From JAFNAG01 sp963721405 (GTDB lineage Bacteria; Acidobacteriota; UBA6911), in the NCBI GenBank assembly GCA_963721405.1, contig CAVRJA010000014.1, forward strand, positions 1,178,001 through 1,242,000: a DNA stretch of 64,000 nt. Direction: 5' to 3'. Position numbers and translations under genes: made by a program. The stretch's first letter is position 1. The number at the start of each line of letters is the position of its first letter. The notes below the pieces were generated by a model that worked only from the letters and a program-made list of their open reading frames with translations, made no database searches and had not been told where the DNA came from. This document shows, piece by piece, positions 45,857 to 55,913 of the stretch.

Positions 45857-47008
45857 ATGAAAATCGTCTGGGTCTCTCACAGTGAAGGCTTGGCCGCCGG
45901 GGCGGAACTCTGCCTGTGGGAGGGGGTCAAAGGGCTCGCCGCCAGAGGCTGTGAACTGAACGTCGTCGTTCCCGGCGCGGGCAGGCTCTCGGAGCGCCTC
46001 GGGGAAATCGGTGTGCCTGTTACGGTAATTCCATACCGTTGGTGGCTGCACGCGCACTTCCGGTTGCCCGTCCGGCGGCTCTGGCAAAACCTGGCCGCCA
46101 CGCATCGGCTCTCCGCCGTCCTGCGCCGGATCCGGCCCGATGTCGTAATCAGCAATACCCTGGCGGTACCGGTGGGCGCGTTTGCCGCCCGTCGCGCCGG
46201 CATCGCCCACGTCTGGTACATTCACGAGTTCGGCCTCGAGGATCATGGTCTGAAATTCGACTTCGGCTCCACCCTGAGCCTGCGCCTTATCGACAGGCTG
46301 TCGGAAAGAGTCCTCGTGAACTCGCAGGCTGTTTTTGATAAGTTCCGGCATGTCATATCTGAACCCAAGCTGCGTCTGATCTATTACGCGGTGGAAATTC
46401 GGACGTTGCCGGAGAACATCGCGTCCGAGCGGAACCCGTTCGACCTGTGCCTGGTCGGGCGAGTTTGTGCCGGGAAGGGGCAGAAAGACGCCGTGCGGGC
46501 GCTGGCCCTGCTGGCCGGGAAAGGGATGGATGTCCGCCTGTCGCTTATCGGGAACGAAAACCGGGAATACGGGGACTTCCTGCGCCGGCTGGCGAAGGAG
46601 CAGGGTGTCGAGGAACGGATCCGTTATGTGGGTTTCACCGAAGATCCGCATTCCCACGTCGCACGGGCTCATGCCGCCGTGGTCTGCTCCCGGAGCGAAG
46701 CATTCGGGAGGGTGACGGTCGAAGCCATGAAGCTGGGAAAACCGGTTGTAGGGGCGGACCGCGCCGCGACCAGCGAATTGATACAGGATGGGATCACCGG
46801 ATTTCTCTACCGCCCGGGAAATGCCGGAGACCTGGCTGGAAAACTGGAGATTCTTTACTGCAATCGGTCACTTGTAAAGGTGATGGGCGAGAGCGCGCGG
46901 GAATGGTCGAGCCGGACTTTCAACCTGGAGAACCATACATCTGCGCTGCTGGAGGTTTTGCATGACGCTATTGCCGTTTACCGCAGGAACAACTCTGCAG
47001 GATGTTGA
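45857..47008 (+). CDS. family 4 glycosyltransferase
   Basis: 383 residues with a GT-B fold. The N-terminal domain starts MKIVWVSHSEGLAAGAELCLWEG with the acceptor-side loop. The C-terminal nucleotide-sugar domain has DLCLVGRVCAGKGQKDAVRAL, IRYVGFTEDP and the EX7E donor motif in SRSEAFGRVTVEAMKLGKPVVG. It is a retaining enzyme of the cytoplasmic side of glycan assembly. It follows hexamer element copy 3 and a short period-7 array by about 55 bases, and is separated by 76 bases from the large membrane protein downstream. Confidence 0.92.
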   Translation: MKIVWVSHSEGLAAGAELCLWEGVKGLAARGCELNVVVPGAGRLSERLGEIGVPVTVIPYRWWLHAHFRLPVRRLWQNLAATHRLSAVLRRIRPDVVISNTLAVPVGAFAARRAGIAHVWYIHEFGLEDHGLKFDFGSTLSLRLIDRLSERVLVNSQAVFDKFRHVISEPKLRLIYYAVEIRTLPENIASERNPFDLCLVGRVCAGKGQKDAVRALALLAGKGMDVRLSLIGNENREYGDFLRRLAKEQGVEERIRYVGFTEDPHSHVARAHAAVVCSRSEAFGRVTVEAMKLGKPVVGADRAATSELIQDGITGFLYRPGNAGDLAGKLEILYCNRSLVKVMGESAREWSSRTFNLENHTSALLEVLHDAIAVYRRNNSAGC

Positions 47009-47084
47009 CCGCCGCCCCGGATGAAGGGCTGGCTTTACACGGCACTAGAACAAGCTCAGATGGCGAGGGCACCGGCAGGGCGTA

Positions 47085-49001
47085 GTGTGGCAATGGCTCG
47101 TGCACTCACAGATTGCAAATAAATGGGGCAGGGAATTGAGAAACGTCTCCAGCACAAAGATCTCGGCGCCAGTCAAGTATCGGGTGGAAGTCATATTATG
47201 TCTGTTCCTTACGGGCGTGGTACTCTGGCACTACCGGGACGCGTTCCTGAATCCAGCGCTGTTCGGCGATGACTACATGAACATCGCCCGGAGCGGAGAT
47301 TTCTCCCTCGGGACGCGTCTCAAGGGCTTTCTGGCCCCGAACAACAGCTATGACAACCGCCCTCTCGGGAACCTGCTATACATCCTTTTCTATCGTTGCT
47401 TCGGTGTCTCGCCCGCCCCTTACATTGCGCTCCTGTTTGGCCTGCACCTCATCAACGCGCTGCTTGGATTCTTCCTGGCCAGGCGGCTCCTTCGGAATAC
47501 ATGGCTGGCGGCACTCGCGTCGTCGGCCTGGGCGGTGAACTTCAATGTGGCCAACAACGTTTACTCGTTCAATGTCATATACGACAGTCTGGCCTTCTTT
47601 TGGTGGACCGCCGCCCTGCTCCTGTATCTCCATGACCGTGAGAAGGAAAGCTCCACCGCGAAGCTTGGCGCACTCTTGTGCTTCTTCATGTGCACGCGTT
47701 CCAAGGAAGTGGGCGTGATGTTCGCTCCGTCCATTTTGGCCTATGAAATCGCCGCCATGGATTGGACGGCATGGCGAAACCTGGGCATGCTCAAATCCAC
47801 GCTGGCACGGATCCTGCGCAAACAATGGCCGTTTCATGTCATTGCGATTCTGTTCGTGGTCTTCTATACCAGGAACTCCGCCTGGGGGCTCAACTCTGTT
47901 CCCACCCATCCGTACTACCTGGACCTGAGCTACAGGGCCTTCCGGGAGGGGATGGAGTTCTATCTGTCGTTCGTGACCTTCAACCACCGGGTGTTTCAGG
48001 GAACGACCCTCATCGGTCTCGGCTTCGGGATTGCATTTGTCTGGGCTGCACTGCTGCGTCAACGAGTGCTCTGGTACACGCTGGCGACCTTTGTTCTCGC
48101 TTTGCTGCCCGTCATCTTCCTCGTCAATTCACGCGCGCAAATCTACCTCTACACCCCGTTGTACAGCCTGATCGTGACCCTGGTTGGTCTGGCCGGCCAC
48201 TCCCTGCTCCGGGTGCAGAAACGCGGAAGATACGTCGGCGCCACGCTGGCCTATGCCGCGCTCGTGTTGATGTGCCTCCAATATTTGAAAACAGATTCGA
48301 AGTATGCGGGCTATATCCGGGCATCGTACGCCAACCAGAGGTCCATCGCCGGCGAGATCGTGAGTTGCCTGCGGAGGTGGTATCCCACCGTGCCCGACAA
48401 CGCACGCTTCTACTTCCGAGGCATGCCCGACGACATACCGAATCCTGAACTTTATGTCGAATATATGCCCAGGCTGCTATATGGAGGATGGGGGATCAGA
48501 TCCTACAGTGCCTCCAATAGTGAGGAGATTGTAGTGCGGGAACAGCGGCAGGGCGGCGGCCGTTTCTATTTCTTTGAGATCGGGGAGAGAGGCAATGGAG
48601 GCCGGTTGGGAGGGGCAGCGCAGAACATCATCGAGGACCGCACTGCCGAGGTGGAGGCGCTTTTGAGAACTGCGCCGCCGCCATCCGCGGAACCGCCTGT
48701 GCTGACGCCTCAGCCAGGGGTGCGTCTTACGGCAACGCCATCCAGGTTAAGAGCCGGTACCGACACGGTTGTGTACAGGATCGAAGGATTGAAGACCGGC
48801 GAGATTGACATGCTCTACAAAATTGACGACGAGCTGCAGCCTCCCATCCTTGACTGGAGAATGGACGACCATGACCGGATCATGATGTTTGTCGCCTCTA
48901 CAACTCGGAAGGGCGTGTATCACATCATTGGAATCCGCAGATCCGGAACGCTCCCCACGAACGCTTGGATTTCCGTGAACGCACGTCTGGTGGTGGAATA
49001 G
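47085..49001 (+). CDS. polytopic GT-C-like membrane protein with a C-terminal beta domain shared with the 50962-53055 gene
   Basis: About 638 residues. Membrane region to about 425 with GT-C-like motifs: LFGDDYMNIA, NRPLGNLLYILFYRCFG and LHLINALLGFFLARRLL. Then a periplasmic region, a Pro-rich hinge, and a C-terminal domain of about 95 residues: GVRLTATPSRLRAGTDTVVY, IDMLYKIDDELQPPI, GVYHIIGIRRSG. The same domain ends the minus-strand gene at 50962-53055. The start is uncertain. GTG 47085 is listed, and a TTG near 47135 after GGGGCAGGGAA is possible. Likely a lipid-linked sugar transferase; substrate unknown. Confidence 0.68.
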   Translation: MWQWLVHSQIANKWGRELRNVSSTKISAPVKYRVEVILCLFLTGVVLWHYRDAFLNPALFGDDYMNIARSGDFSLGTRLKGFLAPNNSYDNRPLGNLLYILFYRCFGVSPAPYIALLFGLHLINALLGFFLARRLLRNTWLAALASSAWAVNFNVANNVYSFNVIYDSLAFFWWTAALLLYLHDREKESSTAKLGALLCFFMCTRSKEVGVMFAPSILAYEIAAMDWTAWRNLGMLKSTLARILRKQWPFHVIAILFVVFYTRNSAWGLNSVPTHPYYLDLSYRAFREGMEFYLSFVTFNHRVFQGTTLIGLGFGIAFVWAALLRQRVLWYTLATFVLALLPVIFLVNSRAQIYLYTPLYSLIVTLVGLAGHSLLRVQKRGRYVGATLAYAALVLMCLQYLKTDSKYAGYIRASYANQRSIAGEIVSCLRRWYPTVPDNARFYFRGMPDDIPNPELYVEYMPRLLYGGWGIRSYSASNSEEIVVREQRQGGGRFYFFEIGERGNGGRLGGAAQNIIEDRTAEVEALLRTAPPPSAEPPVLTPQPGVRLTATPSRLRAGTDTVVYRIEGLKTGEIDMLYKIDDELQPPILDWRMDDHDRIMMFVASTTRKGVYHIIGIRRSGTLPTNAWISVNARLVVE

Positions 49002-49226
49002 AAATGGGATTGCATCGGGCATGGTGTCCATGATCCCGCCGACCTGGCCTGCCCCAGGGGGAATATCCCGGGAGAGTGGAGGTGGAAGCATGCAGTTGGG
49101 GTGACCGGCCGCAGGGGCGGATAGCGCCAAACACGCCAATTTGATGCTGTGCGGCGTCCTTTATTTCTTCTGCCACCCCGGAGGCGCGGGCGCAAGACAC
49201 ACAGCCACATTCCGGGCTCGGGCTGG

Positions 49227-50945
49227 TCAGCGGCGCCCCACTCCCGGCGTTTCAGTTTTTGCGGGAGGAGTCGGACGAGCGGCGGCGCGGCGGTTTCGAC
49301 GAATCAAGACAAATTCGGTCTGCCTGTCGTCGCGATCGCGCGTGACAGTCAGATTCTCGGCTTCCGACTTCACTTTCCCGATGACTTCTGAGATGCCGGG
49401 TTCCCGGTTTAACCATTGAATCCAGTCTGGTTCCACACTCTTGTCCCCACAGTACCGGTAGGCAATCGCCGCCTCCGGATCCGATTCAATCCTCTGGAGG
49501 GCATCCTCAATGTTCTCGTCTGTCAGATCGGTCCACGCCATTTCCTCCGTTTGAATCGATCCTCTGGAATATACATAAATGGGATAGGCCAGGGAGTAAT
49601 TGACAGTGTAAACAGTTCGGACGTTCGATCTCGCGATACGGTGGTAAAACTCGTTGATCCCGGGAGAAGTCGTGCACACGCCCTTCACTGCATGGATCCT
49701 CGCCAGCACGTGCAGGCTATGGGCTGCGCCTAAACCGACGCCTATAGTCACGGCCACTGCACACGTGGTGACGATAAGGGGCGCGTATCGCTTACACCGG
49801 GCGATGCAGCTCGTAACCACGTGCGCAAGACCTGTGACCAGACCGAAATAAAACATGGGGGACAGAACATAATAGTGCCACGGCCGGTCCAGTCCCTTGA
49901 AGGCGGGATAGAAAAGGAAGCTGCATAAGCCGATGGCAACCAAGACGGCCGTGTGTCGGCCGTACCCCTTCTTGCCGCCCATCATCAAATAGATGAGCGA
50001 AGAACCGGCGATGAGTGCAAAGCCAACTGTCGCCAGGACCGGAGCTGTAGCGGCATCGGCTTCGGGCGCCAGAGTGATCCTCTGATACCAATCCGCTCCG
50101 TCAAACATTCTGGAGAAAAAGGCGAAGCAGTGACCCAGGCCGGTGAAGTAGGCCCCGCGGCGGCCATCAGAGGTCATGGTGAACAGGTCTTTGAGTCCAG
50201 ATTGATGGAAATAAATCAGGTGCGGAATCAGAGGCAAAACGAAAGCCGCCGCTGGAAGCGCAACGAAATGGGTGAGCGCGCGCGTGACACCCTGCTCTCG
50301 TGCCACCCGCCGGAAGCGCCGGTAGGAAAGGCCGCTGGTGACGGCTGCAATTCCCAGCACGATCGGGATGGAGGTGAGTTTCTGGGCGAGCAGGCAGCCG
50401 TTGAAGAACCAAGCCATCCAGAGATGTTCTTGCCGGCAGTCTGAGTAAAACCTGAAAAGTGCCCCCAGCGTCAGGCATATGAACACGCACTGGGTGAGAA
50501 AAATCCCGTTATCCAATGGCACGGTGAGCACATAGTTTGCGTCGACAAGGGGGATCAGGAAAACAAGCTGAGCCCAATTGGCACCTACCGAGGGCAGTAG
50601 CGCCCAATACAGTGCCAGCAGGTATAGAAGCCCGAAGAGGACGTTCAAGACAAGAACGGTCGAGGACGATGTTCCGAACAACATCAACAGGGGAGCCAAG
50701 ATCCAGATCTTCCAGGCGCCTGAGTAGGGGCCGCTTACAAGGGGAAGGGGGTATCCGAATACCAGGATCTCCAGAGACGGTGATTGGGATGCTGCCTGGA
50801 GCATGCCCACAGCCGGGGCGAAATCCCAGAGTGCGTCATTAGGCAGCCCGATGTCGGCGTTATAGACGCTCGTCGCTTGAAGCATCAATAGGAGAGACAG
50901 CAAGATCAGGACTATCGGCGTCGCTATTCTTGCCTTTGCTAGCAT
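49227..50945 (-). CDS. polytopic membrane protein, GT-C-like
   Basis: 572 residues. An N-terminal signal-anchor (IVLILLSLLLMLQATSVY) is followed by many hydrophobic helices (about ten) and a C-terminal soluble part after about residue 430. Motif DIGLPNDALWDFAPAVGML lies in the first external loop, where GT-C enzymes place the catalytic acid. The C-terminus differs from the two neighbours, lacks their shared beta domain, and ends in a basic tail. The ATG at 50945 is chosen for the upstream TAGGA and because the frame before it has no plausible content. It follows the gene at 50962-53055 by 16 bases, so the two are one transcript. Confidence 0.62.
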   Translation of the reverse strand: MLAKARIATPIVLILLSLLLMLQATSVYNADIGLPNDALWDFAPAVGMLQAASQSPSLEILVFGYPLPLVSGPYSGAWKIWILAPLLMLFGTSSSTVLVLNVLFGLLYLLALYWALLPSVGANWAQLVFLIPLVDANYVLTVPLDNGIFLTQCVFICLTLGALFRFYSDCRQEHLWMAWFFNGCLLAQKLTSIPIVLGIAAVTSGLSYRRFRRVAREQGVTRALTHFVALPAAAFVLPLIPHLIYFHQSGLKDLFTMTSDGRRGAYFTGLGHCFAFFSRMFDGADWYQRITLAPEADAATAPVLATVGFALIAGSSLIYLMMGGKKGYGRHTAVLVAIGLCSFLFYPAFKGLDRPWHYYVLSPMFYFGLVTGLAHVVTSCIARCKRYAPLIVTTCAVAVTIGVGLGAAHSLHVLARIHAVKGVCTTSPGINEFYHRIARSNVRTVYTVNYSLAYPIYVYSRGSIQTEEMAWTDLTDENIEDALQRIESDPEAAIAYRYCGDKSVEPDWIQWLNREPGISEVIGKVKSEAENLTVTRDRDDRQTEFVLIRRNRRAAARPTPPAKTETPGVGRR

Positions 50946-50961
50946 TTCATTCCTACCCACA

Positions 50962-53055
50962 TTACCTGACCGTGGCGTACACGTCCAACTCGATCCACTG
51001 ATTGAGATCGACCGCGGCCGAATCACGGATGCCGATGAAGTGATACAGGCCTCGCCTGGTACCGCCGTTGGCAAATATCCGAATGATGTTCTGCGCCGGC
51101 AGCGCCCATTTTCTGATCGGCGGCATCTGCTTCCCGTCGATCGAATACAGGATGTCCACAGCCTTGGCCTTCAGGCCTATGACGTGATACTGAACGGTGT
51201 CGCGCCCGGCCTGGATCTCCGAAGGGATCACCTCGAGCCTGACTTGCGGCTGCTTCACAAACGCCGGGGCGCGTGGAGCAGGGGGGATTGGCACCGTTGC
51301 GGGAGAGGGCACGGTAACCGGAGACGGAGCGGATTTTGGTGGGGGGGCGGGCGCCGGCTGCGTTTCCGGTCGGACAAGGGTACGTGTGCGGCAAAGGTAT
51401 CCCTTGTTGCCGGTGCTGGAGTCGATCTCCCAGCACGAGCGGTCGTCCATCTCCTTGCTGTAAAAAGCAAGGTCGGCCCGGGCGATCTCTTTTTCGCCGG
51501 TGTCGGCAAGGTATGCGAAGGTCCTGGAGTCATCGTAGGGAGCAAGCATGCCGGTGATGATCTCCTCCAGCTTCCGGTTCTGCCCGGGGCTGAGAAAATT
51601 GGAGGAGATTCTGACGAAGCGCGTGGTCCGCGGAAAGGACGGGATCACATAGGATGTCGGCTCGTCGTTTACCATCAGGATCACGCTTCTGTCGATGCCC
51701 GGGACCGGCGGTACCCGGACTCTCAGAAAGCCGTCGTCAAATTTCTGGCGGCCGAAATCGGCGGGGATCACACTACGGCAAATGCCCATGTTCAGGAGGA
51801 GCGACAGCCCCAGGACGAGAAACCTGCTGTGAATCAAACGGGCGAGTGCGAGTGCGAGAAACGTCGGCGCGAGCAGCTCCAGAGCTGCAAGGTAACGGTA
51901 GATGGAGAAGAGCTGCTGCCAGGCCAGATAGGAAATTGCTAAAAAGAGAGTCAGGAACAGGAGGTTTGGATCCGGCTCAGGGCCGACGCTTCGGTCCCGC
52001 GGCGCCGCAGCACGCCCGAAACGCCGCAGAAGTCCGAATCCCGCCAGCAGGATAACGGCCGCATAACAGAGCGCGAGTCTGACGTCCCGGAACTGAATCT
52101 CGCTGGCCAGGTGGTTCTTCCGGGCAAGGAAAAACGGATAAAAGAGCGTCTGCTCCAGGTTTCTGGGAAGGAACCTGGTATCCATCGTGTTTTCCGGTGC
52201 ATAGTAAGGGGACCGGAAGACGCTGTTCAAATACGGGAAAACAGGATTTCGAAAATCGCTGTACAGGTGCGCGCCCCAGAACCCGTACGCGGCCAGGAAG
52301 CCAAGCGCCAGACAGCCGTAGAAGGCAACGAGTGACTTTGTCCGGTTGCGCCGGACCAGCAAGACTGCAAGCAGGGCCAAGGAGACACCGGTGACATAAG
52401 TGACGACCGTGAGTTTGAGGCCGAAGGCGATTCCTATTATTGCACCGGCGCAGGCGGGCAAGAACCGGGATTTCTGCGGCCGATCCGCGTCAGCCGAGAG
52501 CCAGCGGAGCAGCAGCAACAGCCCGATCAGCGTCATTATGCTGACAAGATTGTCTCCAAACGTCGTGCCGAGCTCCGTGAGGCTGGCCGCACCATAGAAG
52601 CCGGCGGCCGCATTTCCCAAACTAAGGATGTGCCGGTAGAAAGCACGCCAGCGGCGGAACAGTGTCTCTGAGATCTGAAAAACGAGATAGCAATTTATCC
52701 CCTGTACTGCCCCCAACACGACAGCCGCCATCTTGCCCGGCAAGCTCGATAGCAGCAGGTAGGAGAGGGCGTGCATCAGCGGGTTGAAAAAGCTCTGCAC
52801 CTGGGCCGGAGCAAAATCGTAGCTGAACGGCTTGTGGAGGAATGCGAAGCCGTCGTAATAGTGATAGTTGAGGACATCGAAGTTCACATCCTGCCCGAGG
52901 CGTACGGCCGCCCACGCAGAGGCCGCCATCGCCAGGATCAGGACGAGCCAGTGGATGCCGCCGCCGCTCTCATGTTCCGGCGCTTCGGTCGCGGCGGCGC
53001 GCAGCGCCTCTTTCGCTGCCCGAAAAAGCTGTCCTGCCTGCATTTGCGGCTTCAT
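50962..53055 (-). CDS. polytopic GT-C-like membrane protein with C-terminal shared beta domain
   Basis: About 697 residues. The membrane part contains QDVNFDVLNYHYYDGFAFL and SFFNPLMHALSYLLLS, where a conserved acid and aromatic cluster sit outside the first helix, as in GT-C enzymes. A soluble periplasmic part, a long proline linker (PAPAPPPKSAPSPVTVPSP) and a C-terminal domain follow: QVRLEVIPSEIQAGRDTVQY, VDILYSIDGKQMPPI, GLYHFIGIRDSA. This domain is clearly homologous to the end of the protein at 47085-49001, although the two membrane parts differ. The ATG at 53055 replaces a TTG at 53076. Confidence 0.68.
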   Translation of the reverse strand: MKPQMQAGQLFRAAKEALRAAATEAPEHESGGGIHWLVLILAMAASAWAAVRLGQDVNFDVLNYHYYDGFAFLHKPFSYDFAPAQVQSFFNPLMHALSYLLLSSLPGKMAAVVLGAVQGINCYLVFQISETLFRRWRAFYRHILSLGNAAAGFYGAASLTELGTTFGDNLVSIMTLIGLLLLLRWLSADADRPQKSRFLPACAGAIIGIAFGLKLTVVTYVTGVSLALLAVLLVRRNRTKSLVAFYGCLALGFLAAYGFWGAHLYSDFRNPVFPYLNSVFRSPYYAPENTMDTRFLPRNLEQTLFYPFFLARKNHLASEIQFRDVRLALCYAAVILLAGFGLLRRFGRAAAPRDRSVGPEPDPNLLFLTLFLAISYLAWQQLFSIYRYLAALELLAPTFLALALARLIHSRFLVLGLSLLLNMGICRSVIPADFGRQKFDDGFLRVRVPPVPGIDRSVILMVNDEPTSYVIPSFPRTTRFVRISSNFLSPGQNRKLEEIITGMLAPYDDSRTFAYLADTGEKEIARADLAFYSKEMDDRSCWEIDSSTGNKGYLCRTRTLVRPETQPAPAPPPKSAPSPVTVPSPATVPIPPAPRAPAFVKQPQVRLEVIPSEIQAGRDTVQYHVIGLKAKAVDILYSIDGKQMPPIRKWALPAQNIIRIFANGGTRRGLYHFIGIRDSAAVDLNQWIELDVYATVR

Positions 53056-53375
53056 GACCCGAATCCCGAACCCCAATGATAAGAGCGTGAATATACCGCA
53101 TCAGTCCCGTGACGCCCAAACGGAAAAGAGGGCGCGCGAGCGGATCAGTCGATTGCGGGTTACTGTGCGACTGCCAGGAGGTACTTGCCCCACAAGATGC
53201 CGAGTCGACCGACGCGTGTCATACATAGCCTTCGGTTGAGGCAATTACCCGGCCAGAAGGCACGCCCTGCCTTGTGCGGCTCTGTTTGCGGGATTGACTG
53301 GGGCCATTAATGTGAATAATGTTTCGACAGTTCAAGAGGGAAGGGCTGGATCGACCATCACTCAAAGGAGATCCA

Positions 53376-54164
53376 ATGAGCCTTGAGGAGCTTTTCGGCA
53401 CGCCGCAGATTCTGCAGACAACAGAGGAAATCAAGGACTGGTTCCACGCACGGCGCAAGGCCCACTTGAGGGAATCGGAAATCCAGGAACTGCTCCACCT
53501 TATGCACCCGAGGATCATTTTCATCAAGACACTCCCCTTCGATTCCTGCGTCCTGGATGTGGGGGCAGGAGATGGGTCACTTCACATCCTCAGGAAATGG
53601 CCGGCGCCCTCGAGGACGGATGTCAAGGTTTACGCCTACGGCCTCGAGAAGGGACAAAATTATGATTACCTCGACGGATATGAGCTGGGTCACTGGCCCG
53701 AGGAAAAACCGAGATTTCCAGGCGTGGATTTTAGCGCCATTTATTGTTCTCATTTCCTCGAGCACATAAAGAATCGCGCCGATTTTATCGCCTGGTGCAG
53801 TGGCAGACTCCCGCTCGCCGGGCGGCTCTATCTCGAGTGGCCTTCTCCCTGTGCGCTGGGGCTGCCAAGCAGAGGCGAGCTGGAGGCGGTTGGGATTGAT
53901 CTAATCATCTCGAATTACCGTGACGATTTCTCACATGATGAGCTGCCCGATCGTGAAGTCGTATTGAAGAAGCTTGTCGAGGCGGGTTTTTTTATCGAGC
54001 AGACCGGTTTCGTCCGGTTCCCTTTTGTCGAAGAAGAACTTATGGCCCATTTTGCGACGGCCGATCGGGATGCTTTTGGAAGGTTGTCAGCGTTCTGGTC
54101 CAAGAACTACTGGTCGCAATATATCGTCGCGGCGAAAGCACGATCCGAGGGGGCCGAGACATAG
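53376..54164 (+). CDS. class I SAM-dependent methyltransferase
   Basis: 262 residues. SAM-binding motif CVLDVGAGDGSLHIL, then a long insertion, then FSAIYCSHFLEHIKNRADFI and LPLAGRLYLEWPSP, matching motifs I, IV and V of Methyltransf_11-like enzymes. The acidic loop after motif I is unusual (VYAYGLEKGQNYDYLDG). AAGGAGATCC directly precedes the ATG at 53376, which sets the start. It is transcribed away from the GT-C pair and may be the last member of the glycan island. The acceptor is unknown. Confidence 0.83.
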   Translation: MSLEELFGTPQILQTTEEIKDWFHARRKAHLRESEIQELLHLMHPRIIFIKTLPFDSCVLDVGAGDGSLHILRKWPAPSRTDVKVYAYGLEKGQNYDYLDGYELGHWPEEKPRFPGVDFSAIYCSHFLEHIKNRADFIAWCSGRLPLAGRLYLEWPSPCALGLPSRGELEAVGIDLIISNYRDDFSHDELPDREVVLKKLVEAGFFIEQTGFVRFPFVEEELMAHFATADRDAFGRLSAFWSKNYWSQYIVAAKARSEGAET

Positions 54165-54445
54165 GTGCACCTGTTGAAAATGATCGAAGGAGTGGTCCCC
54201 TACAGGGGCGGGCTCCGGTACCCGGCCGGAGGCCAAATCCGTCATTGATTTCCGCACAGGATGATCTACAATTTCATTTCGCGCTTGAATTTGGTTCAAA
54301 AACAACTAAATTATCGTGCGATAACTTCAGGACCAATCGCGGTTAAGGCTCGTCTGTCCGAATCGCCGGGCGGAAATCTTGAGTGCCACCGGGAGATTGC
54401 TCGTTTTGAAGTAAATCAAAATCAATTTGCGGAGGACTTAACAAC

Positions 54446-54748
54446 ATGTCTTACATCATCAACGAGGACTGCATCAATTGCGGCGCTTGCGAACCCGAGT
54501 GCCCAAACAAAGCGATCTACGCCGGCGGTGAGGAGTACGAGTTAAACGGCCAGAACCACCCTGCTCTCTCGGACGAGTACTACTATATTGTCGCCGAAAA
54601 GTGCACGGAGTGCGTGGGCTTTCACGACGAAAAGCAGTGCGTCTCTGTCTGCCCCGTCGAGTCCTGCATCGAAGACCCGAATCACCAGGAAACCAAGGAC
54701 CAGCTTCTGGCGAAAGCAAAAGCACTGCACCCGGACAAGACTTTCTAG
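54446..54748 (+). CDS. YfhL-type 2x[4Fe-4S] ferredoxin
   Basis: 100 residues. The first cluster motif is CINCGACEPECPN. The second is CTECVGFHDEKQC with VSVCPVESC, in which the extra residues between the second and third cysteines mark YfhL/FdxN-like alternating-cluster ferredoxins. It is cytoplasmic and carries low-potential electrons. GCGGAGG lies before the ATG. Its partner is not evident from the neighbours. Confidence 0.93.
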   Translation: MSYIINEDCINCGACEPECPNKAIYAGGEEYELNGQNHPALSDEYYYIVAEKCTECVGFHDEKQCVSVCPVESCIEDPNHQETKDQLLAKAKALHPDKTF

Positions 54749-54834
54749 TCCTCTGACAGCTCTTATGCATGGAATCAGGGGCTACGCGCGCAATCCAGCC
54801 GTAGTCCCTGTTCTTTTTATGGGGACTGGATGCA

Positions 54835-55887
54835 ATGGATGCGAAAATCCCGGTGGGTATTCTCGGGGCCACGGGAACGGTGGGGCAGAAGTTCATCAGG
54901 CTTCTGGCCGGCCATCCCTGGTTCCGTGTGACAGAACTGGCTGCTTCGGAAAGGTCGGTCGGGAAGCCGTACGAAGAGGCCGCGGCCTGGAAACAGGCTG
55001 CGCCGATCCCGGATGCCGTCCGGCGGCTCGATCTGCGGCCGTGCACTCCCGATCTGGGTTGTCGAATCGTCTTTTCCGGCCTGGATTCCGCTGTCGCCGG
55101 CCCGATTGAAGAGAGTTTCGCGGCGGCTGGTTACCTCGTGCTCAGCAATTCCAAAAACCACCGCCTTGACCCGGACGTTCCCCTGATCATCCCGGAGGTC
55201 AACGCCGATCACCTGGGGCTGATCCCGCGACAGAAAAAGAACCGCGGGTGGCGCGGCTGCATCGTCACCAATTCCAATTGCTCGACCATGTTCCTTGCCA
55301 TGGTTCTCGGGCCCCTGCACGCGGCTTTCACTGTGGAGGAGGTGATGGTAGTGACGATGCAGGCGATCTCCGGCGCCGGCTATCCAGGTGTGCCCTCGCT
55401 CGACATCCTCGGCAACGTGATCCCTTACATCGACGGCGAGGAAGAAAAAATGGAGGTCGAAACTCGGAAGATCCTGGGCCGGTTCGATGGGGAAAAAGTC
55501 AATCCTGCAGACTTCCGGGTGAGCGCACAGTGCAACCGGGTTGCCGTTGAAGACGGCCACACAGAATCTGTGTCGCTGAAGTTTGCCCGCAAAGCCCCGG
55601 TCGAGGAGATTGCCAAAGCGCTCCGCGTTTTTTCCGGCCCGCCTCAACGGTTGCGCCTCCCGAGCGCTCCCGAACACCCGATCCTGGTAACCAGCGCGCC
55701 GGACCGGCCGCAGCCCCGATTCGATGTCGGCCTTGCCGGCGGCATGGCTGCCGTCGTCGGGCGCATCCGCCCCTGCCCGGTGCTTGATGTCAAGTTTACT
55801 CTTCTCGGCCATAACACCATCCGCGGCGCCGCCGGCGCTTCGATCCTGAACGCCGAACTTCTCAAGGCGCAGGGCTACCTGGAGTAG
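54835..55887 (+). CDS. asd: aspartate-semialdehyde dehydrogenase
   Basis: 350 residues. It is of the archaeal/fungal-like Asd type: GILGATGTVGQKFI for NADP, VFSGLDSAVAGPIE, the catalytic Cys in TNSNCST and AISGAGYPGVPSLDILGNVIP. The HTESVSLKF segment supplies the usual His. It reduces aspartyl phosphate to the semialdehyde, the branch point to lysine/diaminopimelate and to threonine/methionine. It is the first gene of the dap group and is separated from dapB by hexamer element copy 4. Confidence 0.95.
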   Translation: MDAKIPVGILGATGTVGQKFIRLLAGHPWFRVTELAASERSVGKPYEEAAAWKQAAPIPDAVRRLDLRPCTPDLGCRIVFSGLDSAVAGPIEESFAAAGYLVLSNSKNHRLDPDVPLIIPEVNADHLGLIPRQKKNRGWRGCIVTNSNCSTMFLAMVLGPLHAAFTVEEVMVVTMQAISGAGYPGVPSLDILGNVIPYIDGEEEKMEVETRKILGRFDGEKVNPADFRVSAQCNRVAVEDGHTESVSLKFARKAPVEEIAKALRVFSGPPQRLRLPSAPEHPILVTSAPDRPQPRFDVGLAGGMAAVVGRIRPCPVLDVKFTLLGHNTIRGAAGASILNAELLKAQGYLE

Positions 55888-55913
55888 GCCCCGGCCGGGG
55901 CCTCCAGCTCCAA

